Source of the DNA: Clostridium_AM tanneri
GTDB lineage: Bacteria; Bacillota; Clostridia; Clostridiales; Clostridiaceae
Direction of reading: 5' to 3'
DNA: 64,000 nucleotides
NCBI RefSeq assembly: GCF_033659955.1
Contig: NZ_JARUJP010000001.1
Coordinates: forward strand, 248,001 to 312,000
Positions 34,188 to 43,356 of this stretch are shown one piece after another. The stretch's first letter is position 1, and every line of letters begins with the position of its first letter. The notes under the pieces are model-generated. The model did not search any database. It saw only the letters and a list, made by a program, of their open reading frames with translations, and was not told where the DNA came from. The position numbers were made by a program, and so were the translations under genes.

Positions 34188-34973
34188 TCATGCTTTATTA
34201 TTTTCTTTATTTTTTTCGCCTGACCCCTTATGCACCAATATAAAAAATACAATAGATAATAATACTCCAGATAAACTTACTAATTGTGCTACCCTTATAC
34301 TGCCCAGCATTAAACTATCTGTCCTTAATCCTTCAATAAAAAATCTTCCTAAAGAATATAACCCTATATAGGAAAATATTACATAACCCTTTTTTAAAGT
34401 TTTTGACAACAGGTAAATAAGTACTAGACAAACACAAATATTCCATAGAGATTCGTATAAAAAAGTGGGATGATAATAACTTCCATCTATATACATACCC
34501 TTTTGTATAAACAAAGGAAACTTCTGAATGAATTCATAGGATACCGGTCCTCCATGAGCCTCGCCATTAAAAAAGTTTCCCCATCTACCTATTGCCTGCC
34601 CTAATATTAGAGAAGGAGCTGCAATGTCTGCCATAAATAAGAAATCATATTTCTTTTTTCTTGTATAAATATAAGCTGCTGTTAGACCAAGTAAAACGCC
34701 TCCATGAATAGCAAGACCACCCTGTCTTATATTAAACACATCAATAAGGTTATATCTATAATCATCAAATTGAAATATTACATAGTAAAGCCTTGCTCCT
34801 ATAATAGAAAAAGGAAAGGCTATTAAAAAAGTATCTAAGAGTTTTTCGAAATCAAACCTTTTCATTTTACAATTAAAATTTGCTAATATAAGGGCAGAAG
34901 TAACTCCAAGTGCAATAATTATTCCATACCATCTAATTTCAAATCCATTAATGGAAAAAGCTATTGGATTCAT
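34188..34973 (-). CDS. lgt: prolipoprotein diacylglyceryl transferase
   Basis: This transfers diacylglycerol from phosphatidylglycerol to the lipobox cysteine of prelipoproteins, in the membrane. The 261 residues have about seven membrane segments, the essential HGG region in GGLAIHGGVLLG, and the Lgt signature GRWGNFFNGEAHGGP. Usual length. A GTG at 34982 lies too close to the binding site, so ATG 34973 is preferred. The neighbouring methyltransferase gene may be co-transcribed. Confidence 0.93.
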   Translation of the reverse strand: MNPIAFSINGFEIRWYGIIIALGVTSALILANFNCKMKRFDFEKLLDTFLIAFPFSIIGARLYYVIFQFDDYRYNLIDVFNIRQGGLAIHGGVLLGLTAAYIYTRKKKYDFLFMADIAAPSLILGQAIGRWGNFFNGEAHGGPVSYEFIQKFPLFIQKGMYIDGSYYHPTFLYESLWNICVCLVLIYLLSKTLKKGYVIFSYIGLYSLGRFFIEGLRTDSLMLGSIRVAQLVSLSGVLLSIVFFILVHKGSGEKNKENNKA

Positions 34974-35088
34974 ACCTTTCACGTCCTCTCTTTATTTTTA
35001 TATAGTAACCATTATATCACTAAATTTGTATTTATATAAACAGAATTCTAGGCTTTTCATATAATGGTATAAAAGGTAGTCACCAAAA

Positions 35089-35137
35089 AACATAAAGACC
35101 TTCAGCTTTAATTAATTAACTGAAAGTCTTTTATGTT
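35089..35137 (-). terminator. terminator of the second TauE/SafE gene
   Basis: The arms 35089-35105 and 35120-35137 form a long stem with one mismatch and one bulge. The minus strand continues TTTTTTGG. Confidence 0.8.
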
Positions 35138-35151
35138 AACATAGAATATTA

Positions 35152-36045
35152 TTATGCTGCATTCTCCAGGATTTCTCCTCTACTTGCAATCTTTTTCACA
35201 GATTTAAACATCAACACAGATGTGTATAATATTACAAGAACAACTACCCATTTTAATGTATCAAGAGGTAATGATTTAACAAGGTAGGCTGCAATTAAAA
35301 CTCCTGCAGAACCTAGTATAGTAATAGCCACTGCTGCCTTTGATGAATAAGCTCCATTTTTTATAAACTTGTAAGAAGAGAAAGGTAATAGTACCGCGCA
35401 GGAACCCATCATTATAGGAAATGCTGCTTTTGGGCCCATTCCTAGTGCAAAAATAAGTGCCATACAAGGTGCGTATAAGCCTATTCCAACTGTCATAAGT
35501 GCTGCAAAAACAAAATTCCCTACTATTCCAGCTACTAGTTTTATTCCTGTAAGACCTATAGCATCTCCGCCTACTGGGAAAAGCTTTAACTGTCCCGCTA
35601 TCATAATTGCAGCTACAATAAGAAGTGCTGTGCCCATTACAAGTTGTATAGTCTTTTCATTAAATTTAGAAACAATCTCTGCTCCAACTAGCGCTCCTAG
35701 CACTGCTGACGCAAGCATACTAAACAAAGTTACTGGGTCAACCTCAATAACAGTCATAAATATCAACGCCTCAAGTATAGTAGGTATTGTGCACCCAACA
35801 TTTAGGGTTCCTGGAATTTTCTTATCTTCAACTACCTTTAAACTTTTGAAAAGCGAAGTCTCAATTGCAAAGCTTCCTATACCTAATGTATCAAAAAAGT
35901 TAGCTATCATTCCTATGATGCCTAACTTTGTAAAACTATCTTTCTCAAGAGTCCTAGCTTTCTTTTTGTTCATATAGTCTTTTATAAGCAAAAATGAAAA
36001 CCAGACACCACTAAAAATCATAAATGCTAATAATACTTTTAACAT
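35152..36045 (-). CDS. TauE/SafE family membrane permease (second)
   Basis: The 297 residues have eight to nine membrane segments. The N-terminal repeat contains MIANFFDTLGIGSFAIETS and LNVGCTIPTI. The second repeat has GIGLYAPCMALIFALGMGPKAAFPIMMGSCAVLLP. It differs from the 0.7-kb permease in lacking the GGGG stretch, so it belongs to another branch. It probably exports a small anion such as a sulfonate or sulfite. TTTGGAGGAA precedes ATG 36045. Single gene with its own terminator. Confidence 0.85.
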   Translation of the reverse strand: MLKVLLAFMIFSGVWFSFLLIKDYMNKKKARTLEKDSFTKLGIIGMIANFFDTLGIGSFAIETSLFKSLKVVEDKKIPGTLNVGCTIPTILEALIFMTVIEVDPVTLFSMLASAVLGALVGAEIVSKFNEKTIQLVMGTALLIVAAIMIAGQLKLFPVGGDAIGLTGIKLVAGIVGNFVFAALMTVGIGLYAPCMALIFALGMGPKAAFPIMMGSCAVLLPFSSYKFIKNGAYSSKAAVAITILGSAGVLIAAYLVKSLPLDTLKWVVVLVILYTSVLMFKSVKKIASRGEILENAA

Positions 36046-36278
36046 GTTTTTCCTCCAAACTCCATTATATACTATATTTTTTTGTTATCCTTTACATCGC
36101 TATATCATTTTATAATAGGGTTTGTACTTTTTCAATGAAAATCTAAATATTATCAAACTTTATTATTGCTTTACCATAGTGAATGTATATACGTGAATAG
36201 AATATAAATTATATGAATTATTAGTAAAAATCACTTCCTATTTTTATCAAATCTTATAATAAAATTAACTGCTCTAAG

Positions 36279-36325
36279 AAAAAAAGAAAACAAGAAGTAT
36301 ATAAAAATGTATACTTCTCGTTTTC
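36279..36325 (-). terminator. orphan minus-strand terminator
   Basis: A 16-position stem with one mismatch (36286-36301 with 36310-36325) is followed on the minus strand by TTTTTTT (36285-36279). No gene ends upstream of it on that strand. It may belong to a short untranslated RNA from about 36330-36520, or be a two-way element. The rest of the gap 36046-36550 is AT-rich. It includes an imperfect direct repeat (CCTGATAATATTATATT at 36366, CCTGATATTATATT at 36401) and a weak hairpin at 36431-36458. Confidence 0.5.
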
Positions 36326-36556
36326 TCTCTGAGATATTGTAAAAGCACTATTAGAGTCTACACTCCTGATAATATTATATTCTTATATACTTCAAATATA
36401 CCTGATATTATATTTCTGTTTAACAATTTTGGTGGCTATTGGAATAATTTAGCCATCTTATGGTATATACTATAATTTGTGATGAACTATAAAGCTTAAC
36501 TATAGCTTTTTATATCATTTTATATGCTGGATAGATACCATAAAGGAGGGCTTATT

Positions 36557-37138
36557 ATGTACATAGGAAAAAAAGTCAGATTAAGAGAATATAGAAAAGA
36601 AGATATACCTTTAAGAGTAACCTATATAAATGACCCAGAAATAATTAAGAGCCTAACGCCGGATATACCTTATCCTATGACTCTCCATGAAGAGGAGAAA
36701 TGGTTCCAATCAGTCACGGCACTTAATGATACGTATAAATTTGCAATTGAAACACTTAATGATAGTAAGTTTATTGGTGGCTGCAGCATAAATAGCGTAG
36801 ACTGGAAAAATAGTGTTGCTACCGTTGGTATATTTATTGGCAATAGACAATATCGAGGTAAAGGTTATGGCACTGATGCTATGAGGGTTCTTACAGATTT
36901 CGTATTTATGCAAATGAATATAAATAAGATTCGACTTATCGTATACTCTTACAATGAATCTGCAATAAGATGCTATGAGAAATGTGGTTACAAAGTTGAA
37001 GGAGTTTTAAAACAGGAAATATATAAAGATGGTAAATACTATGATAAGATATCAATGGGACTTTTAAAAGCTGAGTACCTATCACTTAAAACAACAGCTT
37101 ATATTCATCGAAGTTTGAATAAAGATGCAATAGTTTAA
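36557..37138 (+). CDS. GNAT-family N-acetyltransferase (RimJ/RimL-like)
   Basis: The 193 residues have the acetyl-CoA loop of GNAT enzymes at NRQYRGKGYGTDAM (motif A, Q/RxxGxG/A), followed by the NESAIRCYEKCGYKVEG segment of the B motif. It resembles the RimJ/RimL group acting on protein N-termini or on aminoglycoside-like or polyamine substrates. The true substrate cannot be given. AAAGGAGGG sets ATG 36557. The upstream ATG at 36524 has no binding site. Confidence 0.85.
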   Translation: MYIGKKVRLREYRKEDIPLRVTYINDPEIIKSLTPDIPYPMTLHEEEKWFQSVTALNDTYKFAIETLNDSKFIGGCSINSVDWKNSVATVGIFIGNRQYRGKGYGTDAMRVLTDFVFMQMNINKIRLIVYSYNESAIRCYEKCGYKVEGVLKQEIYKDGKYYDKISMGLLKAEYLSLKTTAYIHRSLNKDAIV

Positions 37139-37163
37139 GTAACATAGTAATTAATTATATAAC

Positions 37164-37193
37164 AAAAACACTAGGCATGAACCTAGTGTTTTT
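37164..37193. terminator. bidirectional terminator between the GNAT gene and rnpB
   Basis: A perfect 12-bp stem (37164-37175 with 37182-37193, AAAAACACTAGG and complement) has a 6-base loop. The A/T arms supply T runs in both directions. Confidence 0.85.
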
Positions 37194-37205
37194 CACGGTA
37201 TAAAG

Positions 37206-37544
37206 GAGTAAGTCTATAAGCCGAGTTCTGTATTTGACAATCATCTATCTAGGCCTATTGTTACCAATAGGCTCCAGCGATACACCCGGAAGCGGGACGG
37301 GCCGCCCCATAATGCTTCCCTATTCGATCTTGCTCCAGATGGGGTTTACATAGCCGCAAAGTCGCCAATGCGCTGGTGAGCTCTTACCTCGCCTTTCCAC
37401 CCTTACCGAAACTGAGTTTCGGCGGTATATCTCTGTTGCACTTTCCTTCAGGTCACCCTGACTGGGTATTACCCAGCACCCTGCCCTATGGAGCTCGGAC
37501 TTTCCTCTCCTGTGTTTCCACAGCAGCGATTGTCTGGCTTACTC
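37206..37544 (-). ncRNA. rnpB: RNase P RNA
   Basis: Read on the minus strand, the RNA starts GAGTAAGCCAGACAATCGC and contains the universal core GGAGAGGAAAGTCCGAGCTCC, the AGGGTGGAAAGGCG...AGAGCTCACC segment, and the 3' core that ends in GGCTTATAGACTTACTC, which pairs with the 5' end (P1). Length about 339 bases. The region is strikingly GC-rich against its surroundings, as expected for a folded RNA. It matures tRNA 5' ends with RnpA, which is not in this window. Confidence 0.96.
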
Positions 37545-37553
37545 ACAGGTACT

Positions 37554-37582
37554 ATAATATCATAGTGAATACATAAATGCAA
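37554..37582 (-). promoter_or_regulatory. promoter of rnpB
   Basis: On the minus strand TTGCAT (complement of 37577-37582) and TATTAT (complement of 37554-37559) are 17 bases apart, about 10 bases before the RNA 5' end. Confidence 0.65.
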
Positions 37583-37698
37583 ATAAAATTTACTTCCTAA
37601 TATTCTTAGTTATCACAATAACCTTCTTTTACTACATACCTAATAAATATTTTATATTATCTACTTTGGTAAATAGGAAATGAATTATGCTATTGCTC

Positions 37699-38514
37699 CT
37701 ATTTATACTTATAAGGATTTCGAGAAGTTTCCGATAAAATAATAGTGCTATTAAAGCCCATATCTTCTATTTGTTTTTTTAAATACTCTGCAACTAATGT
37801 CATAGCAGGCCACTCTGTTCCAAAATGTCCAGCATCAATTATAGCTATTCCCTCTTCTTGAAAATCACTAACATAATGGTATGTAGTGTCTCCTGTAATT
37901 ACACAGTCTGCACCCATCTTTTTAGCAGCACTAAAATAATCCTGCCCACTTCCATTTATAACTGCTACCTTTGTTATTTTTTTAGATTCAGGTCCTGCAT
38001 ATCTTAGTACTGAAATATTTAAGGCCTTTTTTATTCTATCACAAAATTGATCTAAGGTAATAACTTCCTTAAGCTCTGCAATTCTGCCTATACCAGAACC
38101 TTCTTCATTACCACTTGTTCCTTCTATAGGCTCAATAATCTTGCACTTATCCATACCTAGGAGGTTCATAATTATATCATTTATTCCACCCTTTACAGCA
38201 TCTAGATTGGTGTGGCTAGAATATAAACTAATATCATTTCTTATAAGCTCTATTATCTTCCTTCCAAGTAGTGTATCTGTAGTTATATTAGAAGGCTTTT
38301 TAAAAAGCAGGGGATGGTGTGTAAAGATTAGATTACATCCTTTTTTCTTTGCCTCTTCTACTACATCCATAGTACAATCTAAGGCTATAAGTATAGATGA
38401 TACTTCACTATTCATATCGCCTACCATAAGACCAACATTATCATAGCTTTGTTTAAGCCTCGCTGGAGCATGTTTCTCCATTATACTATGTATATTCTTT
38501 ACTTTTAAAGACAT
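37699..38514 (-). CDS. Nif3-like dinuclear metal-centre protein (YqfO family)
   Basis: The 271 residues belong to the Nif3 family, short form without the inserted CutA-like domain. FTHHPLLFK carries two metal ligands, SSHTNLDAVKGGIND further ones, and DAGHFGTEWPA the last. Members form hexameric toroids; annotated as GTP cyclohydrolase type 2 in some databases on thin evidence. GGAGG lies 10 bases before ATG 38514. The gene overlaps the end of trmK by 10 bases. This trmK-nif3 pair is conserved in Firmicutes downstream of rpoD. Confidence 0.9.
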   Translation of the reverse strand: MSLKVKNIHSIMEKHAPARLKQSYDNVGLMVGDMNSEVSSILIALDCTMDVVEEAKKKGCNLIFTHHPLLFKKPSNITTDTLLGRKIIELIRNDISLYSSHTNLDAVKGGINDIIMNLLGMDKCKIIEPIEGTSGNEEGSGIGRIAELKEVITLDQFCDRIKKALNISVLRYAGPESKKITKVAVINGSGQDYFSAAKKMGADCVITGDTTYHYVSDFQEEGIAIIDAGHFGTEWPAMTLVAEYLKKQIEDMGFNSTIILSETSRNPYKYK

Positions 38515-39194
38515 TGTAATAGTTCCTCCAATCTATCTATTTTAACCCTAAGCTCTTTCTTTCTTTTATCTGCTAGTTCTGTATTTTCTTTAATATTTAA
38601 TAATATTTTATTATATTTTTTTATCTTTTCTTCAATAAATTTAGGAAGAAGGGAATGCTTTTTATCTACTAAACTCTTACCAACTTCATAAAATATTTCA
38701 TCCACTTTTTTAGGGTTATTATCGTACTTTATCTTAATTATTTCGTAAAATCTATTTTCATCAATACATAACTCTTCATCAATTATTTTATACCCCTTTT
38801 GGTAGATGTATTCTCTTAAAACCTCAGGATTTTGAACAGGCTGAAGTACTGCAAATTTCACTTCCTTAAATATTTCTTTTCTTTCTTCTATTATATCTCT
38901 TATTAGGTTTCCTCCCATACCTGCAATAACTATACCCTGAACCTCACCTTTATTTATAGTGGTTAACCCTCCACCTAATCTACAATTTATTTTATCTTCT
39001 AAACCTTCAATTCTTACATTAAACCTTGCCTTTTCAACAGGACCTTTATTAATGTCAGAAGCAATAGCTGTGTTACATATGTTGTTTCTGACTAAATAAA
39101 TAGGTATGTATCCATGATCAGTGCCTACATCTACTACACATTCACATTTATCTACCATTGATGCAATAGTTTCAAGTCTTATACTTAACTCCAT
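38505..39194 (-). CDS. trmK: tRNA (adenine22-N1)-methyltransferase
   Basis: The 229 residues have the SAM motif VVDVGTDHGYIPIYL near the start, ASDINKGPVEKARFN, and IVIAGMGGNLIRDI / AVLQPVQNPEVLR, which mark TrmK (COG2384). It forms m1A22 in tRNA. The C-terminal part is a helical coiled coil. GGAGAATG precedes ATG 39194. It is followed by the nif3-like gene with a 10-base overlap. Confidence 0.92.
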   Translation of the reverse strand: MELSIRLETIASMVDKCECVVDVGTDHGYIPIYLVRNNICNTAIASDINKGPVEKARFNVRIEGLEDKINCRLGGGLTTINKGEVQGIVIAGMGGNLIRDIIEERKEIFKEVKFAVLQPVQNPEVLREYIYQKGYKIIDEELCIDENRFYEIIKIKYDNNPKKVDEIFYEVGKSLVDKKHSLLPKFIEEKIKKYNKILLNIKENTELADKRKKELRVKIDRLEELLQCL

Positions 39195-39211
39195 GTTTCA
39201 TTCTCCATTCT

Positions 39212-40099
39212 TTATCTAAATGTAAGTAAAATTCTAATCTGCATAATAAAAAAAGTTATGGATATAATTAGAGATATATAAATAAACTTATAGGATGACT
39301 TTCTATCGTATTTTGCACAAAAATAAGCTGCATAATACATACAGAAAAGAATAGCCATATTAAGAAGTCCGTAAACCATTTGTTTAAATGCAAATTGCTT
39401 ACCTGTTCCCAACTTTATGGCTAAAAATTGAGAATCAAAATTTAAAGGCATCATAGCCGGAAGCATATTATACAAGTATAATAATATAGGATTTAATGCA
39501 ATCGTAAGCGACAGTACCGCCACTATTATAAATGGAACAAAAAATTTCTTATCCTTATAAAGATTAATGTTTCTATTCGCCTTATGTTCCCAACTTATTT
39601 CATTAATATCATTCTCTCTTAATTCTTTTTCAAACTTATTAAAGTCTTCAGGGGACAAGCCGTAATTCATATCCTCTGTTTTTAGATAAATTATATTTTC
39701 TGTTGAAGTAACAAACATATAGGTACTTCCTATTTTTTCAATTATTGCTCTCCCAATAGCAAAATGATTTTTGCCATAGCCGGATAACTTCACTCCTTTT
39801 ATATACCCCTTAGCTTTTTTATAACCTTGTATTGATGAGAAAGGAATTTTTATATTTTTTATGCCTAAACTGCTGGTAATATATAAGTTTTCCTTGTCCA
39901 TAGAATAACTTAGTGAAGTACAAATAATTATGTAATAAAGCTGATATATATTAAAAACAATAATAGTTATTTTAAGTATGATAGAGATTTCATAGGAATT
40001 TACTACAAATAGTAGTAACACTAAAAAGATATTGTATAATACACTTATTCCTACTATAGGGTATATCCCCTTCCCTTTAATTGACTTATAAGTTTCCAC
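39212..40099 (-). CDS. membrane protein with bacterial PH domain
   Basis: The 295 residues have two N-terminal membrane segments, then a PH-like beta domain (about residues 65-155: YSMDKENLYITSSLGIKNIKIPFSSIQGYKK), then three more membrane segments in the last 120. Function unknown. Such proteins are common near trmK in clostridia. Start GTG 40099 has AAGGTGAT 3-4 bases upstream; an ATG at 40102 is in another frame. The trmK gene begins 17 bases downstream, so they form one transcript. Confidence 0.75.
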   Translation of the reverse strand: METYKSIKGKGIYPIVGISVLYNIFLVLLLFVVNSYEISIILKITIIVFNIYQLYYIIICTSLSYSMDKENLYITSSLGIKNIKIPFSSIQGYKKAKGYIKGVKLSGYGKNHFAIGRAIIEKIGSTYMFVTSTENIIYLKTEDMNYGLSPEDFNKFEKELRENDINEISWEHKANRNINLYKDKKFFVPFIIVAVLSLTIALNPILLYLYNMLPAMMPLNFDSQFLAIKLGTGKQFAFKQMVYGLLNMAILFCMYYAAYFCAKYDRKSSYKFIYISLIISITFFIMQIRILLTFR

Positions 40100-40188
40100 A
40101 TCATCACCTTCCTATTATAATATTATAGCATATTTTGTTATCAGTATTACTATAAAGATGTTCTTCACAGAAAATTAAAGATATAACA

Positions 40189-40212
40189 AAAGCACCATTT
40201 GATAGGTGCTTT
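40189..40212 (-). terminator. terminator of the dnaG-rpoD operon
   Basis: An 8-bp stem AAAGCACC (40189-40196) with GGTGCTTT (40205-40212) touches the rpoD stop codon. The minus strand continues TTTTGTTAT. Confidence 0.65.
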
Positions 40213-41275
40213 AGTCTAAATAGTCTTTTAACTTTTTACTTCTACTTGGGTGTCTAAGCTTTCTTAAGGCCTTTGCTTCTATTTGTCTTATTCTTTCTCT
40301 TGTAACATTAAATTCTTTACCTACTTCTTCAAGAGTTCTAGCTCTTCCGTCATCTAATCCAAATCTTAGTCTTAAGACCTTCTCCTCACGAGGAGTTAGA
40401 GTGTCTAAAACATTTATAAGCTGTTCTTTTAACATAGTAAAGGCTGCTGCTTCTGCTGGTGCTGGTGCTTCATCATCTGGTATAAAATCTCCTAGATGGC
40501 TATCCTCTTCTTCACCTATTGGTGTTTCTAGTGATACAGGTTCTTGAGCTATTTTCATTATTTCTCTTACCTTATCTACCGGCATTTCCATAATTTTAGC
40601 TACTTCTTCTGGTTGAGGCTCTCTTCCTAATTCTTGTAATAACTGTCTTGAAACCCTTATTAATTTATTAATAGTTTCAACCATATGTACAGGTATTCTT
40701 ATTGTTCTTGCCTGGTCTGCAATAGCTCTTGTTATCGCCTGTCTTATCCACCATGTAGCATAAGTACTAAACTTAAAGCCTTTTCTATAATCAAACTTTT
40801 CTACTGCCTTTATCAGTCCAAGGTTTCCTTCTTGAATAAGGTCAAGGAATAACATTCCCCTTCCTACATATCTTTTCGCTATGCTTACTACAAGTCTTAA
40901 GTTAGCTTCTGCAAGCTTCTTTTTTGCAGCTTGATCTCCTTCTTCTATTCTATTAGCTAACTTAATTTCATCTTCCGGTGAAAGAAGTGGTACTTTACCA
41001 ATCTCCTTTAAATACATTCTTACAGGGTCATCTATAGCAATACCTTCTGGAATACTTAAATCTAAGTCTTTTTCATCTACCTCTACATCCTGCATATCTC
41101 CAATGACTTCAATTCCCATAGACTCAAGTACTTCGTATATTTTTTCAATTTGCTCAGGACCTAAATCTATTTCTTCTAATTCATCCATTATTTCTTTATA
41201 AGTTAAAGTGCTATTTTTTTTGCCTTTTTCAATAAGCTTTTTAACGATTTGCATCTTTGCACTTTTATCTTTCAT
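40211..41275 (-). CDS. rpoD: primary RNA polymerase sigma factor
   Basis: The 354 residues have region 1.2 (DDPVRMYLKEIG), region 2 (LRLVVSIAKRYVGRGMLFLDLIQEGNLGLIKAVEKFD, then STYATWWIRQAITRAI for -10 recognition), region 3, and region 4.2 (TLEEVGKEFNVTRERIRQIE) that reads the -35. Region 1.1 is short, as usual in Firmicutes SigA. AAGGAGG lies 6 bases before ATG 41275; the ATG at 41296 that overlaps the dnaG stop lies upstream of that site. Operon with dnaG. Confidence 0.96.
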   Translation of the reverse strand: MKDKSAKMQIVKKLIEKGKKNSTLTYKEIMDELEEIDLGPEQIEKIYEVLESMGIEVIGDMQDVEVDEKDLDLSIPEGIAIDDPVRMYLKEIGKVPLLSPEDEIKLANRIEEGDQAAKKKLAEANLRLVVSIAKRYVGRGMLFLDLIQEGNLGLIKAVEKFDYRKGFKFSTYATWWIRQAITRAIADQARTIRIPVHMVETINKLIRVSRQLLQELGREPQPEEVAKIMEMPVDKVREIMKIAQEPVSLETPIGEEEDSHLGDFIPDDEAPAPAEAAAFTMLKEQLINVLDTLTPREEKVLRLRFGLDDGRARTLEEVGKEFNVTRERIRQIEAKALRKLRHPSRSKKLKDYLD

Positions 41276-41295
41276 TGTTTTTCCTCCTTCAGCCA

Positions 41296-43065
41296 TTACT
41301 GTATCCCACCAATCTTTTTTTGTATTTGAATGAGCTCTTGAGCAAGTTTTAAAGATTCCTCTAACTTTCCATCAGCCTCATATTGTTTTATTTTATTCAT
41401 AATCTCTTTCTTAGACTCCTCTAGTTTATACTTTTTTATACTTTTTATATAATCAGTTATTATATCTTTAAAGTCATATTCATCATATACTAATTCAGTA
41501 TCTAAAACATTTACCCATTCTCTAGAAGTATCTATGTTGTCACATTTTATCTCAATACGTTTTTTTCTTTCCTCTTCCCCATACTGGGCACTTTCAATAA
41601 TATAGTCATATATTTTTCTATGACTTTCCAAAATCAATTCATCTTTTAATATATTGTCTGCAGCATATTCAAGAGCTTTTATATCTCTTGCCATGATGTT
41701 TAAAAGACCTCTTTCGGCCTTTAGGTATGCAGGCTCTAAATATAATTTTTGTCCAAAATCCCTATCTATATTCACATTTTCAGCTTTTTTTACATTTTTT
41801 TGAATTTTGTTGTTTATCATATCAAATAGTGCCTGTTCTCTAATTCTTGTTTCATCTGATAACTTTTTTATGTAAATTTCTTTTTCTATAGGATCTAATT
41901 CAGTTATTATTTCTAAAGCTCTTTCTGCATATTTTATTACGTCTCCAGTACTATTAAGATCAATTTCTTCTCTAAGTATACTTATTCTATAATCTATAAG
42001 TGGAAGAGCATCCTCTACCAGCTTTAAAAAAGCTTCTTTGCCATTGTTTCTTATAAACTCGTCAGGGTCCTTGCCTTGTGGAACTGTTAACACCCTAACC
42101 TCCATGCCTACTTCTCTAAGTATATCTAGCCCCCTGAGCGTTGCCATTTGACCAGCGCTATCTGCATCATAGGAAATAATAACTTTATCTGCATATCTTT
42201 TCATAAGCTTTGCTTGATTTATTGTTAAAGCAGTTCCTAGTGAAGCTACAGTATTGGTAATTCCATGTTGATGAAGGGATATACAATCCATATAACCTTC
42301 TACTATGATTAGCATTCTAGAGTTATTACTTTTTATTGCAAAATTTAACCCATATAAATTTGTTCCTTTTTTAAATACAGGAGTTTCTGGAGAATTTAGA
42401 TACTTAGGCTTGGAATCATCTAGCACTCTTCCCCCAAAGCCAATAACCTTTCCTTTATAGTCGAAAACAGGAAATATAACCCTATTCCTAAATCTATCAT
42501 AGTAGGAACCTTTTTGACTTTTTATTATTAGCCCATTTGAAAGCATATCTAGTTCAGAGTAACCCTTAGCTTTCAGATGTTTTAACAGTTCATTCCAACT
42601 GTCAACTGAGAATCCAAGTCCAAATCTTCTTATAGTACTTTCCGTTATACCTCTGTTTAATAAATATTTTTTTGCATCAATATTATTTTGCAAACAACTA
42701 AAAAAATATCTAGCAGCCTCTACATTCAAATTATATAGCTTTTCAAAACTATTTTTATTACTAGTATTACGTTCATCTAGTTCTAAATCTATATTAGCTC
42801 TATCTGCTAAAAGCTTTAATGCATCAGGAAAAGTCAAATTTTTAGTTTTCATGACAAAGGTTATGACATTTCCCGCTTCTCCGCAGCCAAAACATTTATA
42901 TATTTGTTTATCTGCAGACACGCTAAAAGACGGTGTTTTTTCATGATGGAATGGACATAAACCTGAATAGTTTCTGCCAGATCTTTTTAGCTTTACACTT
43001 TCAGATATAATGTCCACTATATCATTTTCTTCCTTTATCCTTTGAATGACATCTTCTGATATCAA
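41296..43065 (-). CDS. dnaG: DNA primase
   Basis: This makes RNA primers at the replication fork. The 589 residues have the CHC2 zinc finger (Cys37, His40, Cys58, Cys61), the Toprim domain (IIVEGYMDCISLHQ, then SYDADSAGQMA) and a C-terminal helicase-binding region. The start is TTG 43065, preceded by GGTGGGAGC at good spacing; no ATG or GTG is better. It is first gene of the dnaG-rpoD operon. Confidence 0.95.
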   Translation of the reverse strand: MISEDVIQRIKEENDIVDIISESVKLKRSGRNYSGLCPFHHEKTPSFSVSADKQIYKCFGCGEAGNVITFVMKTKNLTFPDALKLLADRANIDLELDERNTSNKNSFEKLYNLNVEAARYFFSCLQNNIDAKKYLLNRGITESTIRRFGLGFSVDSWNELLKHLKAKGYSELDMLSNGLIIKSQKGSYYDRFRNRVIFPVFDYKGKVIGFGGRVLDDSKPKYLNSPETPVFKKGTNLYGLNFAIKSNNSRMLIIVEGYMDCISLHQHGITNTVASLGTALTINQAKLMKRYADKVIISYDADSAGQMATLRGLDILREVGMEVRVLTVPQGKDPDEFIRNNGKEAFLKLVEDALPLIDYRISILREEIDLNSTGDVIKYAERALEIITELDPIEKEIYIKKLSDETRIREQALFDMINNKIQKNVKKAENVNIDRDFGQKLYLEPAYLKAERGLLNIMARDIKALEYAADNILKDELILESHRKIYDYIIESAQYGEEERKKRIEIKCDNIDTSREWVNVLDTELVYDEYDFKDIITDYIKSIKKYKLEESKKEIMNKIKQYEADGKLEESLKLAQELIQIQKKIGGIQ

Positions 43066-43356
43066 TAGCTGCTCCCACCTATCTATAATTTAAATATAGT
43101 GTTAGTTCCCCTTAGTATTATTCCACAATAACATATATAAAAATATCTTAATTAGAATAATAGAGATAAACTATCACCAGATTGAAGGTACCTGCTTAGA
43201 AATAAATATATTCGACACAAATTACTATATTCCTTCTTTAAAGCTAAACATTTTTCTTTTTTGCTACAGGAACTACTATATATATTCTTTATAAATATTA
43301 AATATCCTTCAAAATATACAATGTTTATTTTACCCATTTAATGATATAAATTATTC

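Noticed and set aside
37376..37576. 66-codon open frame on the plus strand
   Set aside because: It lies wholly within, and antisense to, RNase P RNA.
43152..43337. 61-codon open frame on the minus strand between dgt and dnaG
   Set aside because: The nearest AGGA is 17 bases before the ATG and overlaps the dgt stop. The sequence is low-complexity and typical of AT-rich spacer.
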